A DNA stretch of 29,821 nt from an uncultured Duncaniella sp. GTDB lineage: Bacteria; Bacteroidota; Bacteroidia; Bacteroidales; Muribaculaceae. The stretch covers positions 1 through 29,821 of the forward strand of contig CAJTRI010000023.1 of the NCBI GenBank assembly GCA_910578615.1, read 5' to 3'. The notes below the pieces were generated by a model, which was not told the DNA's origin, did no database searches, and saw only the letters and a list, made by a program, of their open reading frames with translations. Made by a program: the position numbers and the translations under genes. Every line of letters begins with the position of its first letter. Positions within the stretch are counted from its first letter, which is position 1. Of this stretch, positions 23,715-29,821 are shown one piece after another.

Positions 23715-24376
23715 CAGTCAGTAATGCGTCCGTCAGATATACGAATAATGCGGTTGGTCTGCTCGCCTACGCCCGGGTCGTGGGTGACGATAACTATTGT
23801 GCGACCCTCGGAATTGAGATCGCGGAACACCTGCATAACCTCACGTGAGGTCTTGGAGTCGAGAGCTCCCGTAGGCTCGTCGGCAAGAAGTATGGAGGGA
23901 TTCGTGATGAGCGCGCGGGCTATTGCCACGCGTTGTTTCTGTCCTCCTGACAGTTCGCTCGGTAAATGAGTGGCACGATCCGACATCCCCATACGTTCAA
24001 GCTGTTCCATTGCGAGCAGATTGCGTTTCTTGCGTGAGACGCCTCGATAAAACAAAGGAAGTGCCACGTTTTCGATGGCGTTCTTATAGTTGATGAGGTT
24101 GAATGACTGGAATATGAATCCTATCATATAGTTGCGTAGGTCGGCAGCCCGGTTTTCACCGAGATTCTTTATGAGAACGCCGTCAAGACGGTATTCGCCT
24201 GTGTCATAGTTGTCAAGTATTCCGAGGATGTTCAGGAGTGTTGATTTTCCGGAACCTGACGCACCCATTATGCTTACGAGTTCACCCTTTTCAATGGATA
24301 GATTTACATCTTTGAGAACGTGGAGCGGTACCACGCCGGGATAGGACTTGTTTATGTCTTTAAGTTCGATAATCAT
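23714..24376 (-). CDS. ABC transporter ATPase, MacB/LolD type
   Basis: A 220-residue ATP-binding subunit with every motif present: Walker A G-A-S-G-S-G-K-S-T (38-46), Q-loop Gln90 in F-Q-S-F-N-L, signature L-S-G-G-Q (142-146), Walker B I-L-L-A-D-E-P (162-168), D-loop A-L-D-S and H-loop V-T-H-D. It is a separate polypeptide, unlike E. coli MacB where ATPase and permease are fused. It is the first gene of the five-gene export operon. I could not find a good promoter in the 140 bases upstream; the region is shared with the divergent LysE-type gene. Confidence 0.93.
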   Translation of the reverse strand: MIIELKDINKSYPGVVPLHVLKDVNLSIEKGELVSIMGASGSGKSTLLNILGILDNYDTGEYRLDGVLIKNLGENRAADLRNYMIGFIFQSFNLINYKNAIENVALPLFYRGVSRKKRNLLAMEQLERMGMSDRATHLPSELSGGQKQRVAIARALITNPSILLADEPTGALDSKTSREVMQVFRDLNSEGRTIVIVTHDPGVGEQTNRIIRISDGRITD

Positions 24377-24518
24377 TGTTCAGGTATGGCACCGTGTGTG
24401 GGCCTTGGTTTTAAGATATGACGTGAAATTTCGATATAAGTTTCATTTGGCGGAAATTATTTTATTGGCTCGAAAATGAAAAAAAGTATCATATGGATGC
24501 TGTGGTTGGCGATTCCGT

Positions 24519-24549
24519 TTTGCACTTACGGGTGGTTTTTGTAACTTTG
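24519..24549 (+). promoter_or_regulatory. Bacteroidota-type promoter of the LysE-family gene
   Basis: TTTG (24519-24522), then 19 bases, then TAACTTTG (24542-24549) matches both consensus boxes exactly. Transcription should begin near 24553-24556, which rules out the in-frame ATG at 24493 and supports ATG 24577. Confidence 0.75.
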
Positions 24550-24576
24550 CAGACTGTGATACATCTTCCTGTAATA

Positions 24577-25203
24577 ATGCTCAGGGGAATCCTTATCGGG
24601 ATTCTCGTATCGGCACCGATGGGGCCGATAGGGATGTTATGTATCCAGCGTACTCTTAGTCGCGGAAGATGGCCGGCTTTCTTCACAGGTGTCGGTGCCG
24701 GAGTGAGTGATCTTACTTATTGTCTGTTGGCAGGACTCGGCCTTTCGTTTGTTACTGATTTTATAGAGACCAACCAGGGCCTTTTACAGCTTGTTGGCTC
24801 CGTGGTGCTGCTGGTTTATGCAGGATATTTGTTTGGCTCGAATCCTTCCAGATCGCTTAACAAGACAGCTGCACAGCCTATGAGCTGCTGGAAGGATTTT
24901 GTCACGGGATTTCTTTTTACGTTCTCCAATCCGCTTATACTCTTCTTGATAATAGGACTGTTCGCGCGGTTTGCCTTCCTTGCTCCCGAGTTTCAGGCTT
25001 ACCACTATGTTGCCGGCTATCTGTCAATACTTGTCGGGGCTGTATTATGGTGGTTTGGTGTCACATGGTTTGTCAATAAGGTTAGAGGACATTTCAATCT
25101 TCGCTCCATGTGGCTTGTCAACCGCATTCTTGCCGGTATTATCGTTGTTATGGGGGCTATCGGTTTCCTGACAGCGTTGCGCGATCTTTTGTTCAAAGCA
25201 TAA
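24577..25203 (+). CDS. LysE/RhtB-family exporter
   Basis: The frame is open from 24493, but the promoter lies inside that extension, so I start at ATG 24577, giving 208 residues and M-L-R-G-I-L-I-G-I-L-V. The first helix ends in the family motif S-A-P-M-G-P-I-G, followed by C-I-Q-R-T-L-S-R-G and G-x-G-A-G-V-S-D, typical of LysE/RhtB amino-acid or small-metabolite exporters. About six membrane helices are visible, with the central F-S-N-P-L-I-L-F. It is transcribed alone, divergent from the MacAB-TolC operon and convergent with the broken acetyltransferase gene. The substrate cannot be read from the sequence. Confidence 0.85.
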   Translation: MLRGILIGILVSAPMGPIGMLCIQRTLSRGRWPAFFTGVGAGVSDLTYCLLAGLGLSFVTDFIETNQGLLQLVGSVVLLVYAGYLFGSNPSRSLNKTAAQPMSCWKDFVTGFLFTFSNPLILFLIIGLFARFAFLAPEFQAYHYVAGYLSILVGAVLWWFGVTWFVNKVRGHFNLRSMWLVNRILAGIIVVMGAIGFLTALRDLLFKA

Positions 25204-25223
25204 TAAAAGTCACGTTAGCCACT

Positions 25224-25757
25224 TCATTCAAAAAACACGTCAGGATAACGGACAGTTCCGCTGATACCGTCAATAGCGTGTGGCTTTAACTCTGCAATCA
25301 TGCAAAAATCATGAGGAACATCAAAGGGAAACCCAATGCCGAAATTAATAGCTTTTTGATAACCGAATCGTGGATAATAATCCTTGTGACCAAGAAGGAC
25401 AGCAGATCCATATCCAAGTGAGGCAGCTATTTTGTGGGCTTCTCTGATTAACATTCCTCCAATCCCTTGTCTTTGAAACTCTGGTAGGACGGCGAGAGGC
25501 GCAACGCTTAACGACGTTATGATATTATCCGTTGATACTATCTCTACTTTTGTAAGCAATATATATCCTACTATTTTCTTCTCATTGGTTTCGGCTACTA
25601 ATTACAATTGAGGTATGAATGTTTCCGATTGATGAAGTCGCTCAACCAGAAGTTGCTCCTGATGGTCGCTTTCTACTACATCTGCAAAAGCAGATCCAAT
25701 TAAATCGAGGATTATTGTTAAATCACCTTGTTGCTCTTGTCTGATTTTGATGGCCAT
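25224..25757 (-). pseudogene. GNAT-family N-acetyltransferase interrupted by one stop codon
   Basis: Starting from ATG 25757 the frame reads M-A-I-K-I-R-Q-E-Q-Q-G-D, the usual GNAT beginning, up to F-I-P-Q-L, meets TAA at 25602-25604 and continues in the same frame as L-V-A-E-T-N-E-K-K-I-V-G-Y-I-L-L-T. It then carries the acetyl-CoA-binding motif R-Q-G-I-G-G-M-L-I (Q/R-x-x-G-x-G/A) and A-S-L-G-Y-G-S-A-V-L-L-G-H. Without the stop the protein has 177 residues. Homologues as I remember them have E-L-S-L-V-A here, so a TCA to TAA change is likely. One substitution in an otherwise perfect gene suggests recent loss, read-through or a sequencing error. Confidence 0.75.
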
Positions 25758-25766
25758 AATTAAATT

Positions 25767-25792
25767 TATATTATCTTTGCAAAGATAATATA
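25767..25792. promoter_or_regulatory. 26-base perfect palindrome holding two face-to-face -7 boxes
   Basis: Every base from 25767 to 25779 pairs with 25780 to 25792. Each arm contains TATCTTTG, an exact -7 consensus: plus strand 25772-25779 and minus strand 25780-25787. For the plus direction a TTTG (25746-25749) lies 22 bases upstream; for the minus direction, towards the acetyltransferase gene, I find no TTG at a suitable distance. It may be a divergent promoter, an operator or a hairpin. Confidence 0.5.
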
Positions 25793-25890
25793 TTTTATCC
25801 TTAATATGGCATTGTTTATTGCTGACAAAAAAGGAAGAACCATAGTTTATTAGATGCAGATTTAAGGTGTTTAATTCTCGAATATATTCG

Positions 25891-25898
25891 TAATTTTG
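25891..25898 (+). promoter_or_regulatory. -7 box before the lipocalin-like lipoprotein gene
   Basis: TAATTTTG matches TAnnTTTG exactly and lies 26 bases before ATG 25924. The -33 position holds only GGTG. Immediately upstream is the 12-base palindrome CGAATATATTCG (25879-25890), followed by a partial copy GCGAATATA after the box, which could be an operator. Confidence 0.5.
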
Positions 25899-25923
25899 CG
25901 AATATAATAAAAAAAATAAAAAT

Positions 25924-26274
25924 ATGGTAAAGAAGGAGATTTTCAAAATTGCATGTGGTCTTGTGATGACAATCGCATTTACTGCATGTAGCGGTGACGG
26001 GATTGAAGGAAAATGGGTTGAACCTGTTCCCGGTATGGAAAATCAGATGCAAGGTATAGATTTGGAAAAAGGAGGTAAAGCCTCATCCATGAATATGGCT
26101 ACCTTGCAATATGAAAAGTGGGAAAGAAAAGACAACATCTTAATCCTATGTGGCAAAAGTATAGGTAATCATACAACTGGTTCGTTTAGTGATACTCTTA
26201 CGATAGAGAGACTGACAGGTAGCGAGTTGGTTTTGAGGAAAGGAACCCTCACGATAAACTACAAAAAGCAGTAA
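25924..26274 (+). CDS. Small lipocalin-like lipoprotein
   Basis: A 116-residue protein with a lipoprotein signal (K-K-E-I-F-K, hydrophobic core, F-T-A-C with Cys22). The mature part begins with I-E-G-K-W-V-E-P-V-P-G and has a repeating strand pattern with M-A-T-L-Q-Y-E-K-W and I-L-I-L-C-G-K-S-I-G-N, as in the small lipocalin-like lipoproteins common in Bacteroidales. These are presumed to be beta-barrel ligand-binding or envelope-stress proteins; the ligand is unknown. It is expressed alone, with a -7 box and a strong terminator on either side. Confidence 0.75.
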   Translation: MVKKEIFKIACGLVMTIAFTACSGDGIEGKWVEPVPGMENQMQGIDLEKGGKASSMNMATLQYEKWERKDNILILCGKSIGNHTTGSFSDTLTIERLTGSELVLRKGTLTINYKKQ

Positions 26275-26280
26275 GATTAT

Positions 26281-26325
26281 AAGGATGCGACTCTTTCAAA
26301 CAGAATCGCATCCTTACGTTTTTTT
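26281..26325 (+). terminator. Intrinsic terminator of the lipocalin-like gene
   Basis: AAGGATGCGA (26281-26290) pairs with TCGCATCCTT (26306-26315). The stem extends by three more pairs inside a single mismatch around a seven-base loop, and seven T (26319-26325) follow. It begins seven bases after the stop codon. Confidence 0.85.
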
Positions 26326-26367
26326 ATTTGTCAGACCATAAATAAATTATGGCCGGCAATGATTTTA

Positions 26368-27927
26368 TTACAGCGGTTTGTAGTCAAAATACTCAAAAAC
26401 AGCCTTGGCTTTTGCAGACGGGTCGGTAGTGTATAGACCGATGAGTGTGCCCGTGAATCCTCCGGCAGTCTCGGTTGAGAGATAGCGTGTGTTCATTAAC
26501 GCGAGATCATTAAAGGTCTTTCCTCCGTCAATGGAATAAGAGAATGTAAAGTGCTGCGGATTTCCGGTGATGCGTAGTTCTACATCCTTGATTGATTTTT
26601 TCAGCGGAATGGTCTTTTCGATATGGGTCAAGGCATCAAGTCGGTAACGAAGCTCGATGGCTTGTTCTCCGTCAGACTTGCGTGTGACGAACAGATCGTA
26701 ATGAGAAGGCTCTGAGGCCCACATCGTCATACCGCCTTCGGCTCCTTGGCCATCATCGGTGAGTCTGACACGTGTGGTGGCTGAGAAATTGATATGTTCC
26801 ATGCGGCGGAGCACCATTGAGGGACTTTCCTTAGAGTTGTCAAGTGTCACATCGGTGGCCTTTATGGTCAGACGTCCGTCTTTTAAGACATAATTCTCAC
26901 TATGAGGATTGCGTAGCCATACCCATTCATGACCGAGGGCCGTGTTGTCGAAATCATCGCGAACGGCAGGTGTGGCCTTGGGATGGAGAGGAAGGGTAGG
27001 GACATCCATGTCAAGAGAGATGGTGCCATTGCCATTTACTACCGGCCAAGCGTTTTCATCCCATCTCACTGGTGCAAGATATGTCTCGCGTCCGAGGAGG
27101 CAGTGAGGGCCGGACTGCTGGCGGAAGCCAAGGCATACAAGCCACCAAGATCCATCGGGAGCCTGTACGAAATCTGCGTGGCCGGTACCCTGTATCGGGT
27201 TGTATTGTGCTTCCTTGTTGAAATGACTTAGGATAGGATTGGCCGGATTGGGAGTATACGGCCCGTCGATATTCCTTGAACGGGCGATTGTCACCCCGTG
27301 GCCGAGTTCTGTACCGCCTTCGGCTATAAGGAGATAATAGTATCCGTCTTTCTTATAAATATGTGGTGCTTCTGGATGACGTCCGCCTGTACCGTCCCAT
27401 ATGCGTTTGCTTGGTGACAGGGTCTTGCCGGTGAGGGGATCGATTTCGCAAAGCCATATACCTACATCGGGATTGCTGACCATGTAGCATTTTCCATCCT
27501 CGAAGTATAGTGATGGATCGATTCCTCCTTGTTCGAGCCATACCGGGTCGCTCCACCCTTTTGAAGGGTCGGTGGTATGTACGATAAAGTTGCCACGACT
27601 GCTGACATTGGTAGTGATCATATAGAATCGGCCGTTATCATATCGGATTGTAGGGGCATAGATTCCGCCCCATACGCCGGCTCCGTCAAGAGGAAGTTGT
27701 TCTGGCCTGTCAAGCACATGGCCTGTCTGTGTCCAGTTGACAAGGTCTTTGCTGTGATAGATAGGTACTCCCGGGAAATAACAGAAGGATGAGTTAACAA
27801 GATAGAAGTCATCACCTACCGCAACGATTGAAGGATCCGGATGCAGACCGGGGATGACGGGATTCTGGTAGGCTCCGGCGTTAAGGGCCGCCGTCATAGC
27901 CAGAAGTGGTAGTAGTTTCGATTTCAT
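26368..27927 (-). CDS. Secreted glycoside hydrolase family 43 (beta-xylosidase / alpha-L-arabinofuranosidase type)
   Basis: The 519-residue enzyme starts with a signal peptide (K-S-K-L-L-P-L-L then N-A-G-A-Y). The five-bladed propeller carries the three acidic residues of GH43: Asp31 in L-H-P-D-P-S (base), Asp137 in G-G-I-D-P-S-L-Y (pKa modulator) and Glu186 in R-H-P-E-A-P-H (acid). From about residue 322 a C-terminal beta-sandwich begins (D-D-F-D-N-T, later F-S-Y-S-I-D-G-G-K-T-F), the GH43_C2/DUF1349-type module that helps close the active site. It should remove xylose or arabinose from plant hemicellulose oligosaccharides. Twenty bases separate it from the membrane enzyme upstream, so the two share a promoter. 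Confidence 0.9.
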   Translation of the reverse strand: MKSKLLPLLAMTAALNAGAYQNPVIPGLHPDPSIVAVGDDFYLVNSSFCYFPGVPIYHSKDLVNWTQTGHVLDRPEQLPLDGAGVWGGIYAPTIRYDNGRFYMITTNVSSRGNFIVHTTDPSKGWSDPVWLEQGGIDPSLYFEDGKCYMVSNPDVGIWLCEIDPLTGKTLSPSKRIWDGTGGRHPEAPHIYKKDGYYYLLIAEGGTELGHGVTIARSRNIDGPYTPNPANPILSHFNKEAQYNPIQGTGHADFVQAPDGSWWLVCLGFRQQSGPHCLLGRETYLAPVRWDENAWPVVNGNGTISLDMDVPTLPLHPKATPAVRDDFDNTALGHEWVWLRNPHSENYVLKDGRLTIKATDVTLDNSKESPSMVLRRMEHINFSATTRVRLTDDGQGAEGGMTMWASEPSHYDLFVTRKSDGEQAIELRYRLDALTHIEKTIPLKKSIKDVELRITGNPQHFTFSYSIDGGKTFNDLALMNTRYLSTETAGGFTGTLIGLYTTDPSAKAKAVFEYFDYKPL

Positions 27928-27947
27928 GGATGTGTCAGATATTTTTT

Positions 27948-29735
27948 TTAATTGAAATATTGAGATCGAATTGCTTTCTCACTTAGTTCCCAAGCACGTT
28001 GTATGTGTGCCGGATCAAGATTGTTTGGGATTGTCGTTCCGTCAGGCCTGACAGCACCCTGTGGAGGGGTGGTGGATACTATGCTCTTGCCAAGACCGAA
28101 ATAAGCCTTCCCGGTCGACGTATGGATATAATCCTCAATGCCCATAATCTGCATTATGGTAGGGAAAATATCGATCTGTCCCAATGGCTGGCTGTATACC
28201 AGCCCTATTCCGGCATTATATACTATCAAAGGCACAAACTCTGTCAGCAGTCGGCTGTCAGGAAGGTACTGTGATGCCACATTGTGGTCTCCCGCAAGGA
28301 CTATGACGGTTCTTTCAAGTATCCCTGTCTTTTCCAGATGTGAAATTAGGCGGTTTAGATTATTGTCGAAACATTTGGCCTTGTCAAGATAGTTAATCTC
28401 ACATTCATTAAATCCGTTAAGCCTCTTATTGTCACGGTTGATGGCCGTGGTTGCCTCTATAATGTCATAAGGGGAATGCATGGAAAGTGTGGTTATCTCC
28501 ATAAAGAAAGGTTCGGAGAGCGAGTCTATGATAGGTATGACGTTGTCTATAAGGTAGGTGTCGGAGTCGTGCTTCCAGCTGCCGTTTACTGTTGACAGAT
28601 CGTCATAAAGCCTGTCATATCCGAAACTTTTGGTCGTTATGTCATGGTTGTTGAACGAACGGTTCTCACAGATTGCCTCGACTGCCTCATAGCCTTTGAG
28701 TGCCTTGGCAAGGGATGGATAGTCTCCGACGATTATACGCTGGTTGGCAGGGCGTTTTATCATAGGATAAAGGCCTGTGTTATACATCAGCTGCCCGTCG
28801 GCAGATTGTCCTACCCCCACCTGGGTGAGCACGTTTGGAGCGAAAAGCGTTGTAGAATCAGCTATAAGCGATTTAACAGTGGGCATTACATCCAGACTGT
28901 CCGTGAGAGACAGGAGTGTGGAATTGAATGACTCTACAATCACAAATATGAGGTTCTTACCCTTGTTATTCTCTATCGAGGCTTCGTACATAGGGTTGGG
29001 AATAGGTTTCTCAGGCCCGAGTAGCTGTCTCAGTTCGTTCTCTTCCTGATTGTCAAAAGCCGTTATGGGCGGGATATATTCCCATATTAAATGGCCCAAA
29101 AGAAATATGGAACATCCGTCTTTCCAAAGAGATGTCTTATGGTATGGGAGATCCAATGTGCCGAGAGTCTTGATAGTCTGTCCTTGCCAGGAATCGATCT
29201 CGCCTGAGGTGGCTCGGTATATCTTGTCTCTCCTTACTGCAAGGAAGAAGAGAAGCATAGGCAACAGAATCATGGCTGCCGCTGTCAGTAACCTTATGAG
29301 AGAAGTATATCTCTCTGACAGAAGTTGTCTTCGCCATTTGAAGAATAATACTGTAACTAAAATTGGCGGTAGTATTATAAATATATCTGTTATCCTCAGT
29401 AGGGACACGCTGCTGTTGATGACCGTAGGTGTGAAAATATTAGCCGGCTCTACGGCTGTTATCCAGAAGAAATCGCCGAAATTTCTCAGATAGAGCACGT
29501 TTGTCAATAGGAGCAACGTAAGCACGGTTTCTGGTATCCAGAACGTCTTACGCCATGATGGGGGGAGGAAAAATACAGGCAAAGAGAAAAATATTGCCGA
29601 CAATATGGAATTGAGAATATATATTTTGTCAAAAGTGTGCCAACATTGTATGCTGACAATCATGTTCTGCACGGAGAATCCGATTGTCATTATAATGGCG
29701 AAAATGGTGGCGCGTTTTATGGAAAAGTTTCTCAT
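27948..29735 (-). CDS. LTA-synthase-family sulfatase-fold membrane enzyme
   Basis: A 595-residue protein with five membrane helices in the first 170 residues and an extracytoplasmic sulfatase-like domain from about 250. Alignment by eye with LtaS gives metal ligand Glu268 (V-I-V-E-S-F), nucleophile Ser311 (G-V-G-Q-S-A-D-G-Q) in place of LtaS threonine, His420 (L-S-M-H-S-P-Y), and Asp483 and His484 (A-G-D-H-N). Members transfer phosphoglycerol or phosphoethanolamine, or act as sulfatases. Bacteroidales have no lipoteichoic acid, so the acceptor is likely another envelope glycan or lipid (inference). First gene of the operon with GH43. The -7 box is only nine bases from the ATG, so the leader is very short. 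Confidence 0.85.
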   Translation of the reverse strand: MRNFSIKRATIFAIIMTIGFSVQNMIVSIQCWHTFDKIYILNSILSAIFFSLPVFFLPPSWRKTFWIPETVLTLLLLTNVLYLRNFGDFFWITAVEPANIFTPTVINSSVSLLRITDIFIILPPILVTVLFFKWRRQLLSERYTSLIRLLTAAAMILLPMLLFFLAVRRDKIYRATSGEIDSWQGQTIKTLGTLDLPYHKTSLWKDGCSIFLLGHLIWEYIPPITAFDNQEENELRQLLGPEKPIPNPMYEASIENNKGKNLIFVIVESFNSTLLSLTDSLDVMPTVKSLIADSTTLFAPNVLTQVGVGQSADGQLMYNTGLYPMIKRPANQRIIVGDYPSLAKALKGYEAVEAICENRSFNNHDITTKSFGYDRLYDDLSTVNGSWKHDSDTYLIDNVIPIIDSLSEPFFMEITTLSMHSPYDIIEATTAINRDNKRLNGFNECEINYLDKAKCFDNNLNRLISHLEKTGILERTVIVLAGDHNVASQYLPDSRLLTEFVPLIVYNAGIGLVYSQPLGQIDIFPTIMQIMGIEDYIHTSTGKAYFGLGKSIVSTTPPQGAVRPDGTTIPNNLDPAHIQRAWELSEKAIRSQYFN

Positions 29736-29743
29736 ACTACACG

Positions 29744-29776
29744 CAAAGATAATGGTTTTTAATATAATATACCAAA
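29744..29776 (-). promoter_or_regulatory. Bacteroidota-type promoter of the LtaS-like/GH43 operon
   Basis: On the minus strand TATCTTTG (29744-29751) and TTTG (29773-29776), 21 bases apart, match both consensus boxes exactly. The -33 box lies inside one arm of the long hairpin at 29766-29821. Confidence 0.7.
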
Positions 29777-29821
29777 AGCGTGTCAGCTCAAATTAATGAG
29801 CTGACACGCTTTTGGTATATT
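29766..29821. terminator. Long perfect hairpin at the right edge
   Basis: Bases 29766-29790 pair perfectly with 29797-29821 (25 pairs) around the loop AATTAA; the stem might continue beyond the window. The core is CAAAAGCGTGTCAGCTCA. It is most simply a bidirectional terminator for a gene to the right, but it also covers the -33 box of the operon to the left. Confidence 0.6.

Noticed and set aside
24493..24576. N-terminal extension of the LysE-family protein from ATG 24493
   Set aside because: The exact promoter at 24519-24549 lies inside it, and the family starts at the M-L-R-G helix.
25602..25946. Separate 114-residue protein read from ATG 25946
   Set aside because: The true acetyltransferase start is ATG 25757; the upstream part crosses the palindrome and is AT-rich non-coding sequence.
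1..29821. CRISPR arrays, rRNA, tRNA, complete insertion sequences
   Set aside because: I saw no regularly spaced repeats of CRISPR type, no rRNA or cloverleaf sequence, and no transposase gene in the window.

Overview
The window looks like a Bacteroidales chromosome, probably a gut member related to Muribaculaceae or Bacteroides (inference). The evidence is several promoters of the Bacteroidota type (TTTG about 20 bases before TAnnTTTG), a second EF-G of the Bacteroides FusA2 type, and a GH43 glycosidase preceded by an LtaS-like sulfatase-fold enzyme. From about 12.5 kb rightwards the DNA is ordinary chromosome with long intact genes. The left 12.3 kb is visibly AT-richer and carries an accessory element.

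Bases 1-10429: 18 co-directional (+) genes, tightly packed and often overlapping by ATGA. Most encode small membrane proteins, a lipoprotein or small acidic proteins. One is recognisably of the Imm32 immunity family, one resembles STM3941-family proteins, and one contains a DUF3592-like domain. There are no toxins, secretion genes or metabolic enzymes among them. The layout fits an acquired interbacterial defence (AID/rAID-like) array: stockpiled orphan immunity genes against rivals' contact-dependent effectors. Three consecutive genes (3.86-5.99 kb) are each broken by a single-base shift in a homopolymer, one of them a run of 11 T. A fourth may be shortened by an amber codon. Several otherwise unrelated genes share the same start sequence, close to ATGAAACTGACCGATAAA.

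Bases 10430-12508: the decayed end of the mobile element. It holds a fragment of a Fis-type helix-turn-helix regulator, a tyrosine recombinase pseudogene with internal deletions and damaged catalytic residues, and an intact protein with a zinc finger and four tandem excisionase-like domains. Upstream of that protein are direct repeats at 10- and 11-base spacing. The element abuts the 3' end of mnmE, a site known to be used by other integrative elements.

Bases 12509-16353 (-): one operon, sugar 3,4-ketoisomerase (FdtA-like), DegT-family aminotransferase (FdtB-like), membrane-anchored DNA/RNA endonuclease, and mnmE, with a good promoter at its head and a terminator at its end. Diverging from it is the EF-G paralogue (16569-18728), whose switch II catalytic histidine is alanine.

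Bases 18810-24376 (-): a five-gene MacAB-TolC-like export operon (ATPase, two permeases, adaptor, outer-membrane factor). Diverging from it is a LysE-type exporter with a clear promoter that fixes its start at 24577. Then come a GNAT acetyltransferase interrupted by one stop codon, a small lipocalin-like lipoprotein, and a two-gene operon (LtaS-like membrane enzyme followed by secreted GH43) whose promoter -33 box lies inside a long perfect hairpin at the window edge.
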